Positions 23,701-53,349 of a stretch of 64,000 nucleotides of DNA are shown here, in pieces. Where the stretch lies: positions 24,222,065 through 24,286,064 of the forward strand of contig NC_086370.1 in the NCBI RefSeq assembly GCF_036324505.1. Reading direction: 5' to 3'. Numbering within the stretch: the stretch's first letter is position 1; every line of letters starts with the position of its first letter. The notes under the pieces are model-generated. The model did not search any database and had not been told where the DNA came from. It saw only the letters and a list, made by a program, of their open reading frames with translations. Origin of the DNA: Eleginops maclovinus (taxonomy: Eukaryota > Chordata > Actinopteri > Perciformes > Eleginopidae). The translations under genes and the position numbers were made by a program.

Positions 23701-23715
23701 AGTTAGTGACCAACA

Positions 23716-23969
<254 letters not shown>

Positions 23970-24320
23970 CAGAGGAAACATGAACAGCGTTTACTAAAAG
24001 CTGCACAAACCAAACACTGCAAGAAGCTCCAACACAACGGAGACCAGGGGACACTAGAGACAGACGCACACAGCTGGAGACCGGGGGACACTAGAGACAG
24101 ACGCACACAGCTGGAGACCGGGGGACACTAGAGACAGACGCACACAGCTGGAGACCGGGGGACACTAGAGACAGACGCACACAGCTGGAGACCGGGGGAC
24201 ACTAGAGACAGACGCACACAGCTGGAGACCGGGGGGACACTAGAGACAGACGCACACAGCTGGAGACCGGGGGACACTACAGAGAGACGCACACAGCTGG
24301 AGACCGGGGGACACTAAAGA
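23970..24320 (+). repeat. Dispersed repeat with internal 37-bp minisatellite, copy 1
   Basis: A flank (AGAGGAAACATGAACAGCG, TTTACTAAAAGCTGC) is followed by about 7.5 units of 37 bp containing GGGGGACACTAGAGACAGAC and GCACACAGCTGGAGACC. The same flank and unit appear in reverse orientation at 50466-50800. Confidence 0.85.
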
Positions 24321-24329
24321 GTGACCTGG

Positions 24330-26060
24330 GTGACGTTCAGGATCATAAAGTTGGACTTCTGTCTCTGTCTCAGAGGGAGTCTGTCTCAGAACTGGAAGTG
24401 TGTGTCAGTCTATCTGAAGGTTAGCTACGTTAGCGAGCTAGCTTCCTCAGATCTGCAGGGACATCAGGAGTCATGTGATCACTTTGTTAAATTAGAAAAC
24501 ATCTCAGGTGAGTTTCCAACAGAGACAGTAAAATGCAGGAGTGATGTTATGTGTTTAAGTTGAGATATGTTTATAGATAAAAGCAGTGATAATGCAACAT
24601 TAACATATTGTAGATTCTCTGCAGCTTCACTTCTAATAAAGACAAAGTTCATCAGGTTACAAACGGGTGATGAAAAGCAGATTAAAGGTTATTTTATTAT
24701 TATTTGACCAATTCAGGAGGTTAGATTATACACTGCTTTGGTTCTGTTTTCATTTATCATTCGAGCATTTTAACTATCAGGAACAATGTTCATATTTTTA
24801 TTTCACCTGACATTTAATACTTCCTCGGCTGGAAAATCCTCAGGTAAGAAAGCAACCTTTTATTATTTAAATTCAACATTTATTAAAACATAAAGCCGCT
24901 TGTTAAAGACAAACAGCTTGAAGGTCATTTATTTTTGATCTTCCAGCTGTTCCTCTTAGATTCTGAATTACATAAATGTTTTATATTTTGCTGTAATTTA
25001 TTCACAGGAAATAATGTTTTTATATTTTATTTACATGGTAATTAAATGTGTAGGTTTTAACCTGAATTGTTGTAATAAAGCCTACGTTCTGGTTATAATC
25101 TCATATTAATGAACATGTATTAAAATAAATAATTGAAAAATAAATAAAACATTTCCATAATTTTTCTTTTTTCAATATTAACATTTTAATGATTTGATTT
25201 TTTGAATTTCATGATTGTTTTATAAATTATTTGTTGATTTATTTAATAGAACAGATTAAAAAAGCTGAGTTTATTCTTTTCTTTAACTTTAAACCAAAAG
25301 GCTATTTTACTTTATTATTAATGTATTCTTCCTCTAACATGTCGGTAAAGGGTTTTATTTACTGAACCATATTTCTGTGATTATTTAAAATTTGATGAAT
25401 AAAAATGCTCTTTACTGAATTAAGGCGTGTTATGAAGTTTCTGAAATAGTAAATACAATGATTATTATTCTCTCATGTTTCGGTTTGTGTATAATTATAT
25501 AGAGTATTATAATAAACCGCTTAAATAATGGCTGTTTCAGGTTTGGTATGATCAGGGCTGAGGCTGGTTCAAAGATGTAACTCAGTGAAAATAAACATAT
25601 TTATTCATGGAGGTTTTTGATGCACAAATGTCTGTTTTCCAGAGTCTTTAGAGCAACTTCTTATAAAGTGAGTTAAGACTACTGTTACAAATTAAAACAA
25701 GGACAATATCTACACAAAATATACATATGTGAGAAACCGAGAACAGTATAGTATAATATGAAAAATACTATATTGGAAGTGATCATTACTAAAGTATTAC
25801 AGTACTTTTACTGCATTAGTCCTTTCTTCTTGAAGGTGTTTTGTTGCTGGGAAGACTCTTCATTGTACAACATTGACAGGCAGCCAATCAAATAAATCCC
25901 CAACGCATTGCTAAGCAAGCTGTGCGCCTCAGCAGCCAATGGGGTGGTCCGAAACGGGAGCGGTGCAGGAGGCGAAGACAGACCGAGCGACAGCGCCTGA
26001 TTTCCGGGGAAGATCATCAGGGAGCCTCCGTGGGAGAAAACAGCCTGCAACACAGCTAAG
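24330..26060. other. AT-rich spacer between ZNF318 and PPP2R5D
   Basis: No gene seen. The last 150 bp before ATG 26061 are more GC-rich and must contain the PPP2R5D 5' leader and core promoter, but I can point to no specific element. Confidence 0.5.
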
Positions 26061-42204
<16,144 letters not shown>

Positions 42205-42506
42205 CCGGGGGACGGGGCCTCCTGAGCAAGACTCTCTCCAATTGGAAGAATCTGAGGACTGGCCCCGGGGTCTGACCCCTGCTGGCCGAGAGGACACTGT
42301 AGACATCATGTTTCACCTCCATCTGCTCCAGACGCTTCCTGAACGCACCACCAGCAGGCTTCTCTCATCTCTCCTCCGTCCTCGAACACATCACGTTTAC
42401 ATTTTATAAACCGAGACGCACCAGGAGGAGTCTCAGAAACACTTATTTAGAACCCCCAAACTAAAAACAATCTTTATTATATAAAAAATGTTCCTAAATC
42501 TCGTGG

Positions 42507-42512
42507 AATAAA
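42507..42512 (+). promoter_or_regulatory. ppp2r5d: Poly(A) signal of PPP2R5D
   Basis: AATAAA about 300 bp after the stop codon at 42204. Confidence 0.6.
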
Positions 42513-43430
42513 AGACGTTTAACGTTGTTCAGAAATCCCGAAGGTTTCTCTGAAACGTAAACAGGTTTCTGTGGCATGTGAAGGAGTTAAACTATCGGCA
42601 CCCGTGCAGCATCACCTGAACGCATCACGGAGCCCTGCCCTCTCCGTCTGGCCGACCATTCACATGTCAGCACCGAGTACCGCCCTCTCCACCAATCACA
42701 CGGAGCCGGTGAATGTAGACATTTGTTTTAAAACTTCTATTCTGAAGTTTCAGTTTGATGTCAGCATCTTTCGACTTACCCAGTGCTGTTAATACACATT
42801 TCCCCCCCCTGATGACTTGTCCTCAGACCCTGATTATAGCACATTAATATATCCCGCCAAAATAAGAGTCTCATCAGTGCTGACGATCATGTTTTAATAT
42901 CAGTTCACAAATTAAACTGTAAATCTTAACTGAATGTAACTCCCATGATCCTTTGCTTTTCACAGGAGCGTCACGTGATCATTTTGAAATCAGTTTATTA
43001 TTTATTGCAGATTCAATCTTTCCGTATTCAAATAGCAACGCTCCCCTTTACATGAACACATTGAACCTCTCACTGCGGAGGCCCAGAGCAGCCTGTTGCT
43101 CTCCTCAGACCCCGGTGATTCAATGATCTCCAGATCTCCTGTTAATGACTGAAAACAAAGCGAACCATAAAAGAACACGTCTGATCTCCAGGTAACAAGA
43201 GAAAATATGAAAATATTATTGTTGTTGTCACGTGACTGGAGCCACGCCCCTACTGCAGGCCACGCCCCCTTGTGACGTCACTTCTGTTTCCTGTCGGCTG
43301 GTTTCCGATCAGTCGCTGCACGCCGTCGTGTGATTGGCTGTCAATCATTCCAGGTGTGTTAGCCCTGCCCACTTCTCTCGCCGCTGGACAGTTTCTTCAA
43401 AACGTCCTGATTTCAATATATAGGACATAC
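42513..43430. other. Spacer downstream of PPP2R5D
   Basis: No gene seen. Mixed sequence leading into the following satellite array. Confidence 0.5.
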
Positions 43431-46400
43431 ATAGGACAGATCTAAAGGTAACATAGGACAGATCTAAAGCTCTAAAGGTAACGTAGGACAGATCTAAAGC
43501 TCTAAAGGTAACGTAGGACAGATCTAAAGATAACATAGGACAGATCTAAAGCTCTAAAGGTAACGTAGGACAGATCTAAAGATAACATAGGACAGATCTA
43601 AAGCTCTAAAGGTAACGTAGGACAGATCTAAAGATCTAAAGGTAACATAGGACAGATCTAAAGGTAACGTAGGACAGATCTAAAGCTCTAAAGGTAACGT
43701 AGGACAGATCTAAAGCTCTAAAGGTAACGTAGGACAGATCTAAAGCTCTAAAGGTAACGTAGGACAGATCTAAAGGTAATGTAGGACAGATCTAAAGCTC
43801 TAAAGGTAACGTAGGACAGATCTAAAGCTCTAAAGGTAACGTAGGACAGATCTAAAGGTAACGTAGGACAGATCTAAAGATAACATAGGACAGATCTAAA
43901 GCTCTAAAGGTAACGTAGGACAGATCTAAAGCTCTAAAGGTAACGTAGGACAGATCTAAAGCTCTAAAGGTAACGTAGGACAGATCTAAAGCTCTAAAGG
44001 TAACGTAGGACAGATCTAAAGCTCTAAAGGTAACGTAGGACAGATCTAAAGGTAACGTAGGACAGATCTAAAGATCTAAAGGTAACGTAGGACAGATCTA
44101 AAGGTAACGTAGGACAGATCTAAAGATCTAAAGGTAACGTAGGACAGATCTAAAGGTAACGTAGGACAGATCTAAAGCTCTAAAGGTAACGTAGGACAGA
44201 TCTAAAGGTAACGTAGGACAGATCTAAAGCTCTAAAGGTAACGTAGGACAGATCTAAAGGTAACGTAGGACAGATCTAAAGATCTAAAGGTAACGTAGGA
44301 CAGATCTAAAGGTAACGTAGGACAGATCTAAAGATCTAAAGGTAACGTAGGACAGATCTAAAGGTAACGTAGGACAGATCTAAAGCTCTAAAGGTAACGT
44401 AGGACAGATCTAAAGGTAACGTAGGACAGATCTAAAGCTCTAAAGGTAACGTAGGACAGATCTAAAGCTCTAAAGGTAACGTAGGACAGATCTAAAGGTA
44501 ACGTAGGACAGATCTAAAGGTAACATAGGACAGATCTAAAGGTAACGTAGGACAGATCTAAAGCTCTAAAGGTAACGTAGGACAGATCTAAAGATCTAAA
44601 GATAACATAGGACAAATCTAAAGATCTAAAGGTAACGTAGGACAGATCTAAAGGTAACATAGGACAGATCTAAAGATCTAAAGGTAACGTAGGACAGATC
44701 TAAAGGTAACATAGGACAGATCTAAAGGTAACATAGGACAGATCTAAAGATCTAAAGGTAACGTAGGACAGATCTAAAGGTAACGTAGGACAGATCTAAA
44801 GGTAACGTAGGACAGATCTAAAGGTAACATAGGACAGATCTAAAGATCTAAACGTAACGTAGGACAAATCTAAAACTCTAAAGGTAACGTAGGACAGATC
44901 TAAAGATCTAAAGGTAACGTAGGACAGATCTAAAGGTAACGTAGGACAGATCTAAAGCTCTAAAGGTAACGTAGGACAGATCTAAAGCTCTAAAGGTAAC
45001 GTAGGACAGATCTAAAGCTCTAAAGGTAACGTAGGACAGATCTAAAGCTCTAAAGGTAACGTAGGACAAATCTAAAGGTAACATAGGACAGATCTAAAGC
45101 TCTAAAGGTAACGTAGGACAGATCTAAAGCTCTAAAGGTAACGTAGGACAGATCTAAAGGTAACGTAGGACAGATCTAAAGGTAACGTAGGACAAATCTA
45201 AAACTCTAAAGGTAACGTAGGACAGATCTAAAGCTCTAAAGGTAACGTAGGACAATCTAAAGCTCTAAAGGTAACGTAGGACAGATCTAAAGGTAACGTA
45301 GGACAGATCTAAAGGTAACGTAGGACAGATCTAAAGGTAACGTAGGACAGATCTAAAGGTAACGTAGGACAGATCTAAAGGTAACGTAGGACAGATCTAA
45401 AGCTCTAAAGGTAACGTAGGACAGATCTAAAGCTCTAAAGGTAACGTAGGACAGATCTAAAGGTAACGTAGGACAGATCTAAAGGTAACGTAGGACAGAT
45501 CTAAAGGTAACGTAGGACAGATCTAAAGCTCTAAAGGTAACATAGGACAGATCTAAAGGTAACGTAGGACAGATCTAAAGGTAACGTAGGACAGATCTAA
45601 AGGTAACGTAGGACAGATCTAAAGGTAACGTAGGACAGATCTAAAGGTAACGTAGGACAGATCTAAAGGTAACGTAGGACAGATCTAAAGATCTAAAGGT
45701 AACGTAGGACAGATCTAAAGGTAACGTAGGACAGATCTAAAGCTCTAAAGGTAACGTAGGACAGATCTAAAGCTCTAAAGGTAACGTAGGACAGATCTAA
45801 AGATCTAAAGGTAACGTAGGACAGATCTAAAGGTAACGTAGGACAGATCTAAAGATCTAAAGGTAACGTAGGACAGATCTAAAGGTAACGTAGGACAGAT
45901 CTAAAGGTAACGTAGGACAGATCTAAAGCTCTAAAGGTAACGTAGGACAGATCTAAAGCTCTAAAGGTAACGTAGGACAGATCTAAAGGTAACGTAGGAC
46001 AGATCTAAAGATCTAAAGGTAACGTAGGACAGATCTAAAGGTAACGTAGGACAGATCTAAAGGTAACGTAGGACAGATCTAAAGATCTAAAGGTAACGTA
46101 GGACAAATCTAAAGATAACATAGGACAGATCTAAAGCTCTGAAGGTAACGTAGGACAGATCTAAAGCTCTAAAGGTAACGTAGGACAGATCTAAAGGTAA
46201 CGTAGGACAAATCTAAAGCTCTAAAGGTAACGTAGGACAGATCTAAAGGTAACGTAGGACAAATCTAAAACTCTAAAGGTAACGTAGGACAGATCTAAAG
46301 ATAACATAGGACAGATCTAAAGCTCTAAAGGTAACGTAGGACAGATCTAAAGGTAACGTAGGACAGATCTAAAGCTCTAAAGGTAACGTAGGACAGATCT

Positions 46401-48402
46401 AAAGGTAACGTAGGACAGATCTAAAGGTAACGTAGGACAGATCTAAAGGTAACGTAGGACAGATCTAAAGGTAACGTAGGACAGATCTAAAGCTCTAAAG
46501 GTAACGTAGGACAGATCTAAAGGTAACGTAGGACAGATCTAAAGGTAACGTAGGACAGATCTAAAACTCTAAAGGTAACGTAGGACAGATCTAAAGGTAA
46601 CGTAGGACAGATCTAAAGGTAACGTAGGACAAATCTAAAGCTCTAAAGGTAACGTAGGACAGATCTAAAGGTAACGTAGGACAGATCTAAAACTCTAAAG
46701 GTAACGTAGGACAGATCTAAAGGTAACGTAGGACAGATCTAAAACTCTAAAGGTAACGTAGGACAGATCTAAAGGTAACGTAGGACAAATCTAAAGCTCT
46801 AAAGGTAACGTAGGACAAATCTAAAACTCTAAAGGTAACGTAGGACAGATCTAAAGGTAACGTAGGACAGATCTAAAACTCTAAAGGTAACGTAGGACAG
46901 ATCTAAAGGTAACGTAGGACAAATCTAAAGCTCTAAAGGTAACGTAGGACAAATCTAAAGCTCTAAAGGTAACGTAGGACAAATCTAAAGCTCTAAAGGT
47001 AACGTAGGACAGATCTAAAGGTAACGTAGGACAAATCTAAAGCTCTAAAGGTAACGTAGGACAGATCTAAAGGTAACGTAGGACAGATCTAAAACTCTAA
47101 AGGTAACGTAGGACAGATCTAAAGGTAACGTAGGACAGATCTAAAGGTAACGTAGGACAGATCTAAAGCTCTAAAGGTAACGTAGGACAGATCTAAAGGT
47201 AACGTAGGACAGATCTAAAGCTCTAAAGGTAACGTAGGACAGATCTAAAGGTAACGTAGGACAGATCTAAAGGTAACGTAGGACAGATCTAAAGCTCTAA
47301 AGGTAACGTAGGACAGATCTAAAGCTCTAAAGGTAACGTAGGACAGATCTAAAGGTAACGTAGGACAAATCTAAAGCTCTAAAGGTAACGTAGGACAAAT
47401 CTAAAGCTCTAAAGGTAACGTAGGACAAATCTAAAGCTCTAAAGGTAACGTAGGACAGATCTAAAGGTAACGTAGGACAAATCTAAAGCTCTAAAGGTAA
47501 CGTAGGACAGATCTAAAGGTAACATAGGACAGATCTAAAGATCTAAAGGTAACGTAGGACAGATCTAAAGGTAACGTAGGACAGATCTAAAACTCTAAAG
47601 GTAACGTAGGACAGATCTAAAGGTAACGTAGGACAGATCTAAAGGTAACGTAGGACAGATCTAAAGGTAACGTAGGACAAATCTAAAGCTCTAAAGGTAA
47701 CGTAGGACAGATCTAAAGGTAACGTAGGACAGATCTAAAGGTAACGTAGGACAGATCTAAAGGAACGTAGGACAGATCTAAAGGTAACGTAGGACAGATC
47801 TAAAGCTCTAAAGGTAACGTAGGACAGATCTAAAGGTAACGTAGGACAGATCTAAAGGTAACGTAGGACAGATCTAAAGGTAACGTAGGACAAATCTAAA
47901 GCTCTAAAGGTAACGTAGGACAGATCTAAAGGTAACGTAGGACAGATCTAAAGGTAACGTAGGACAAATCTAAAACTCTAAAGGTAACGTAGGACAGATC
48001 TAAAGGTAACGTAGGACAAATCTAAAGCTCTAAAGGTAACGTAGGACAGATCTAAAGGTAACGTAGGACAGATCTAAAGCTCTAAAGGTAACGTAGGACA
48101 GATCTAAAGGTAACGTAGGACAGATCTAAAGGTAACGTAGGACAGATCTAAAGGTAACGTAGGACAGATCTAAAGGTAACGTAGGACAGATCTAAAGCTC
48201 TAAAGGTAACGTAGGACAGATCTAAAGGTAACATAGGACAGATCTAAAGCTCTAAAGGTAACGTAGGACAGATCTAAAACTCTAAAGGTAACGTAGGACA
48301 GATCTAAAGGTAACGTAGGACAGATCTAAAGGTAACGTAGGACAGATCTAAAGGTAACGTAGGACAGATCTAAAGGTAACGTAGGACAGATCTAAAGCTC
48401 TT
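43431..48402 (+). repeat. 5-kb satellite of 22- and 30-bp units between PPP2R5D and MEA1
   Basis: The basic 22-bp unit contains GGTAACGTAGGACAGATCTA; a 30-bp form adds GCTCTAAA or GATCTAAA. More than 180 units are arranged without simple alternation. Variants (ACATAG, ACAAATC, AAACTC) cluster along the array. Each unit has an AGATCT palindrome. Confidence 0.97.
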
Positions 48403-48732
48403 CGAGTCGGACGTTTCTGAAACGTATTTGTGCTTCATGGACTTGAAGGTAATTTAATCGTCTTGACTCGGCTTTTAAACGCTCTGAGATTTGAATTGGA
48501 TTTCTGTTTAACTTAAACTCAATTAAACCTAAGACCCTAAAGTGTTGGATCGTCATCAGACTGAAGGAACGTCAGGTCAGGTTTCTGTCCGGCGGCGAGA
48601 CTTCAGAGGAAGCGTCTCGTCTGTGCAGCTGCTCTTTACTGAAAACACCACAGTATCAAAGTATGCTTTTGTACAGATGTTCATGTACAGAGAAAATCAA
48701 ACCAATAAATGTTTAACAATCACAGCCTCTGT

Positions 48733-48911
<179 letters not shown>

Positions 48912-48944
48912 CCTACCTAAGGAGCAGATTTAATCAAAACTTAT

Positions 48945-50060
48945 AAAGAAATCAACTAGGGAGCTGAGGAGATAGAAAAAGGCTGGAATATAAAGTGAAG
49001 CTCAGTCAGGGAAGCGCGGTGAGGAACAGGTGGGTCTTGAAGACTGAGAGGGATGCAGAGGTCCTTAAATCTTCTGGGAGCGGATTCCACAGACGAGGGC
49101 CGAGGGAGGAGAAAGCACGCTCTCCCATGCTGGCCAGTTTTGTCCGGGGGAACAGCTAGGAGATTGGTGCTGGAGGACCTGAGGGTGCGTGATGTCTGTG
49201 AGTGTTGTGTACTCAGCAAGTCCTGTAGGCAGGGGGGGCCTGTGTGGTCAGTGGCTTTGTAGACCATGGTGAGGACTTTGTAGTTGATCCGGTGGGTTAC
49301 GGGGGCCAGTGGAGTGAGTGGAGGAGGGGGGTGATGTGTTCTGAGTTGCGTGTTTTGGTGAGTATCCGGGCGGCACTGTTTTGTACACATTGCAGTCTCT
49401 GAGCTGTTTCTGTTGGTAGGCCAGCAAGCAGAGAATTGCAGGAGTCAATGCGGGAGGGGACAAAGCCATGGACCGGTTTTTCTGCCTCCTGTTTGCTGAG
49501 CGACTGTCGCATTATGGAGATGTTCCTCAGCTGGTAGTAGGAAGCTTTGCAGACGTTTGATGTGTGCTTGGAAAGAAAAGGATGAGTCCAGTTTCACGCA
49601 TAGGTTTGTGACAAGAGGGGAGAGAGGACTGGAGTGGCCATCGATGAGGATTTGAGGGATGTCTGCTTTGAGTAATGGACGGGGGGGTTCCAATGAGAAT
49701 GGCCTCTGATTTGCTGCTGTTTAGTTGGAGGGAGGTATTTCTCATCCAGTGATGTATGTGGTGCAGGCATCTGGAGATCTTTGAAAGTGCTAGATGTTTA
49801 TCGGGGCAGTTTGGAGGGAAATCTGTGTGTCATCAGCATCTGTGTGGAAGAGTATGTTATGGCTCCTCAGTATTTGTCCCAGAGGCAGCATGTAAATTAA
49901 AAAGAGAAGTGGCCCCAGGACTGACCTTTGGGGGACACCAGAGGTAACACAGTGCGTGTTGGACGTGTTTTTTCCAAGACGGACAGATTCCTGTCTTCCT
50001 GAGAGGTAGGATTGGAAAAAGTCCAGTTTTGGAATTTGTTTACTCCAGGAACACAGTGAT
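48945..50060 (-). mobile_element. L2-like LINE remnant, reverse-transcriptase part
   Basis: On the minus strand several broken frames line up with the L2 reverse transcriptase. SYLSGRQ, SGVPQRSVLGPLLFLIY and an ADDTQI motif (DADD instead of YADD) lie at about 49800-50010. CNSLLAGLPTETAQRLQCVQ and HITPLLHSLHWPP lie at about 49310-49430, and YKATDHTGPPCLQDLL further 3'. Frameshifts and the changed catalytic motif make it inactive. The 5' half is absent. Confidence 0.8.
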
Positions 50061-50069
50061 ATCACACCA

Positions 50070-50225
50070 CTCAGGCTCCTATTGGCAAGCGCTCCGACAC
50101 ATTGTACGTGATAGGATAGGCTAAGGGGCGGGACATATATAAGCAGTTCACCTATCACAACAAAGCTGGTCAGCTAACCAATCAGAGCAGACTGTGCTCT
50201 GGTTTCAGACAGAGGGGGAGGAGAG
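50070..50225 (+). repeat. Dispersed CCAAT-rich repeat, copy 3
   Basis: Shares CTATTGGC, ACACATTGTACGTGATAGG, GCTAAGGGGCGGGACAT and AACCAATCAGAGCAGACTG with 3058-3178, and continues into CTGGTTTCAGACAGAGGGGG as the copy at 56400-56535 does in reverse. Confidence 0.65.
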
Positions 50226-50465
50226 GTGCTGACTGATATACAGCTGATGCTCAGCAGGGCTACTTTAATATATATAATATAATAACTCATGTTTCCTGTG
50301 TCTTTCCGCAGAGGACGGCTATTTCAGAGTTTAGTTCAATTCCAGTTGTGTTGAACTTTAGGGCCAGTAACACGCTGGAACAGGTGAGCAGCAACACGGA
50401 GCCTGGGGTTAGTATCGGTTAATTAAGGAGGTGCTCTTCCATCAGGACTCAGCTGCTCATGAAGA

Positions 50466-50800
50466 AGCATCTCCAGCTGTGTGCGTCTCTCTTTAGTGTC
50501 CCCTGGTCTCCAGCTGTGTGCGTCTCTCTTTAGTGTCCCCTGGTCTCCAGCTGTGTGCGTCTCTCTTTAGTGTCCCCTGGTCTCCAGCTGTGTGCGTCTC
50601 TCTTTAGTGTCCCCTGGTCTCCAGCTGTGTGCGTCTCTCTTTAGTGTCCCCTGGTCTCCAGCTGTGTGCGTCTCTCTTTAGTGTCCCCTGGTCTCCAGCT
50701 GTGTGCGTCTCTCTTTAGTGTCCCCTGGTCTCCGCTGTGTTTGGTTTCTGCAGCTTTTAGTAAACTGCTCATGTTTCCTCTGCTGAATGTTCTCTAGATG
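50466..50800 (-). repeat. Dispersed repeat with internal 37-bp minisatellite, copy 2
   Basis: Reverse-complement relative of 23970-24320: seven or so 37-bp units (CCAGCTGTGTGCGTCTCTCT) and the shared flank GCAGCTTTTAGTAAACTGCT. Confidence 0.85.
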
Positions 50801-50811
50801 CTGCATGTGTT

Positions 50812-50936
50812 GAAGAGCTGCTGCAGATGTTGAAGAGCTGCTGCAGATGTTGAAGAGCTGCTGCAGATGTTGAAGAGCTGCTGCAGATGTTGAAGAGCTG
50901 CTGCTGCAGATGTTGAAGAGCTGCTGCAGATGTTTC
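50812..50936 (+). repeat. 20-bp minisatellite
   Basis: About six units of ATGTTGAAGAGCTGCTGCAG, one with an extra CTG. Confidence 0.9.
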
Positions 50937-50939
50937 TGC

Positions 50940-51591
50940 ATGATTTGTGTTTCTGTATCTGCATCCTTTCTGAAGCTGCAGTTTCTCCTGAGGGAGGAGG
51001 TCTGTTTTAGAGCGTTAGCACCCGACAGAGTTCACGTGACAGAGATAAAGTCAAAGAAGACTCTCAAAGTTCCCACATTGTGTTTGACCCTGAAGTGTCA
51101 GGTTTGAGAGGAGAAACTTTTAAAGTAATTAGTTATAATCTGTAAATGACTTCTGACCTTTATTCACAAACTTTAAATCTCATGCACACTTTATTCTGCA
51201 GGAAGGTTTACAACTAAACATGAGTCAGCTTTAGCGTCTTTACGTTTCTGAGTTTGTACAAAATGGAGATAAATCATTGTAGGAAGTGAAGCCTGTTAAA
51301 GAAAGGTCTGGTGAAAATGGAGGTTCTAAGAAATAATCTGCACAGTTCTTATTTGCTTTCCTGAACCAGGTTCCTGCAGATCTAATTCATTCAGCTTTAT
51401 GTTAAATATCCTTTTATCTGATAGAGTAATAAATATTAATGACTTGGTGTTAAAGTACAAGTTAAAAATTAAGTTTAAAACATTCGGCTTCATCTTCGAG
51501 GGCAAAAACAAAATCAGATTTTTTTAGAAAGTCCCCCTGGTGCCATTAATCCCCACCCTCTGCCATTGTCCCTGAAGGGCTCCTGGTGCGT
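50940..51591. other. MEA1 3' flank and probable 3' UTR
   Basis: No other gene is seen. On the minus strand this is the region downstream of the MEA1 stop; no single poly(A) signal stands out. Confidence 0.4.
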
Positions 51592-52399
51592 TCAGGGCCC
51601 GCTGCGGTGCGGCAGCTCAATCTTCTGCCGGCTCTGCAGCGTGTTCTCCACCATGTCCTTCCACTGCGCCTCGGAGATCTCGCGGGCCCACAGCGGCACC
51701 ACCAGCGCCGGAAGGGCCACGGCCGCCATCGTCCTCTTCACCAGCTCCACATGGTCTGCAGCAACAAGGAGACCCCCCCCCGTTAGGACCACATCATGTG
51801 ACTCAAGACTCATCCACACTCTGCACCAGGACTCTTTAAACTGAACTACAGGGCTGGGGGGTCTGACCTTCGTCCATGGGGATGGAGGCTCGGCTCCTCA
51901 GGGCCGCCGCCCCCTCAGCATCCTCTTCATCCTCACTTTCTGCAGGGGGGGCTTCAGGAAGGTGCAGACCCATCACCTGCAGGGGGGGGGGGTCAGGTAA
52001 ACATGTATATCAGCACAGAGCACACTGAAGTAGGTGTTCCAACAGGGTTGGGCTCACCTGTATCCTTTGCTGCACCTGCTGCAGCTGCTCTGTGTGTGAG
52101 GGGGGGGCGTCTCCCTCCTCCTCCCCCTCCTCCCCTGGCTGCCCAGGGGGGAGGAAGTGCCCCCCCTCAGGCTCTTGGTTCAGAGGCTGGTAATAATATC
52201 CCCCTTCATTGTTCGTCTCCTCTTCCTCCTCTTCTTCCTCTCCGTCCAGCTCCGTCTCACCTCCCTCCTCACCCTCCCCGTTTCCCTCCCCCCCGTTCCA
52301 CACCGGCAGCAGGGTTCCAGGTCGCTCCTCCCCCCCCAGCTCGTCCTCAGAGTTCGGCAAGACTCTCTCCGGTCCCATGGCAGGGCTCCACACTTCCAT
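51592..52399 (-). CDS. mea1: Male-enhanced antigen 1 (three coding exons)
   Basis: On the minus strand the coding exons are 52399-52058, 51976-51868 and 51755-51592, joining in frame to 615 bp (204 residues); human MEA1 is a little shorter. MEA1 is a small acidic protein named from testis expression; its molecular role is not well defined. Recognised parts are MGPERVLPN near the start, a long Glu-rich run (EEEEEEEE), [38 protein letters not shown] and [14 protein letters not shown]. The first ATG (52399) is used here and gives seven extra residues before MGPERV; the second Met is the start of the conserved block. The first coding exon begins in 5' UTR after a CTGCAG acceptor near 52408. Its tail faces PPP2R5D, as in human. 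Confidence 0.92.
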
Positions 52400-53270
52400 C
52401 CACAGAGCCTGCAGACAGCAGGATGAATCCAGACCATCTTTATCCTTCGCTCCACTTTCTCAGAAATTTGACTTTTATCAGAATTTGTATTGATCCTAAT
52501 ATTCACCCTTTTGACATTTACTCACTCATTAGTTTATTTCTTTGATTGTATTGCATTTGTATTTGAAAATGATTGTATACTGTGGATTGAACCCAGATAT
52601 ATATTGAACATGTCTTTGAGGGATTCTTTATGTTACAGAAGTTTGTATAGATTTCATTTTAAGATTTTATTTTACATTCTTGTAAATGTAATATTCTGAT
52701 ACACAACCTTCGGTTTTACTTCAGATGTATTGTAGATTTGTATAGTATTCTTCTATGAATCAATAAATGAACTCAGATCATTTCTACGTGTTTGAATATG
52801 TTGTCAATCAGATTATCAGAACACACACGTGGTGCATTCAGGGACACACAGAAGAGGCTTTCAGAAGTAGAACATTATTCACATTAAATGTGGATGTTGT
52901 GAAACCCGCACAGTGTCTGCGGACTCAGTTTAGAGGATGGAAGCTTTGTGTACAGACTGCTGACACTGAGAGGAAATAAATAACATGTTATTTATCCGGT
53001 TTTACTGCTGGTTTCTTTGTCTTTATGTTACTGGTTATCATTTTATTCCCTCACGGTGTTTGTGCAGTAAAACACAGAGCAGCTCTTTCAACAGATACAG
53101 CTGATTGTGTTTCAGCAGCTGGCGAAGCTAACGATGCTAACGAAGCTAACCGCTGATTAAAGTCTCTTTCTCTGCTCCATGTTGTTATTTTCTGACCGGA
53201 AGCAGAGTCAACCCTCCCCAGGTGAAATGATGAGTTTCTCACCTGCCTGTCTGTCGGTCTGTCCCCTCAC

Positions 53271-53345
53271 CTGTGTGTCGCTCCGGAGCTCCAGGTGTTA
53301 GCTGTTAGCTTCGAGCCTGCTGAACGGGACACTTCCGGGTACGTC
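53271..53345 (-). promoter_or_regulatory. mea1: Probable non-coding first exon and promoter of MEA1
   Basis: On the minus strand a GC-richer stretch ends at a donor CACACAG/GTGAGG (exon edge 53271). A second GTGAG donor lies about 30 bp further (near 53242), so two leader forms are possible. The link to the acceptor near 52408 is inferred. Confidence 0.45.
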
Positions 53346-53349
53346 ACGG

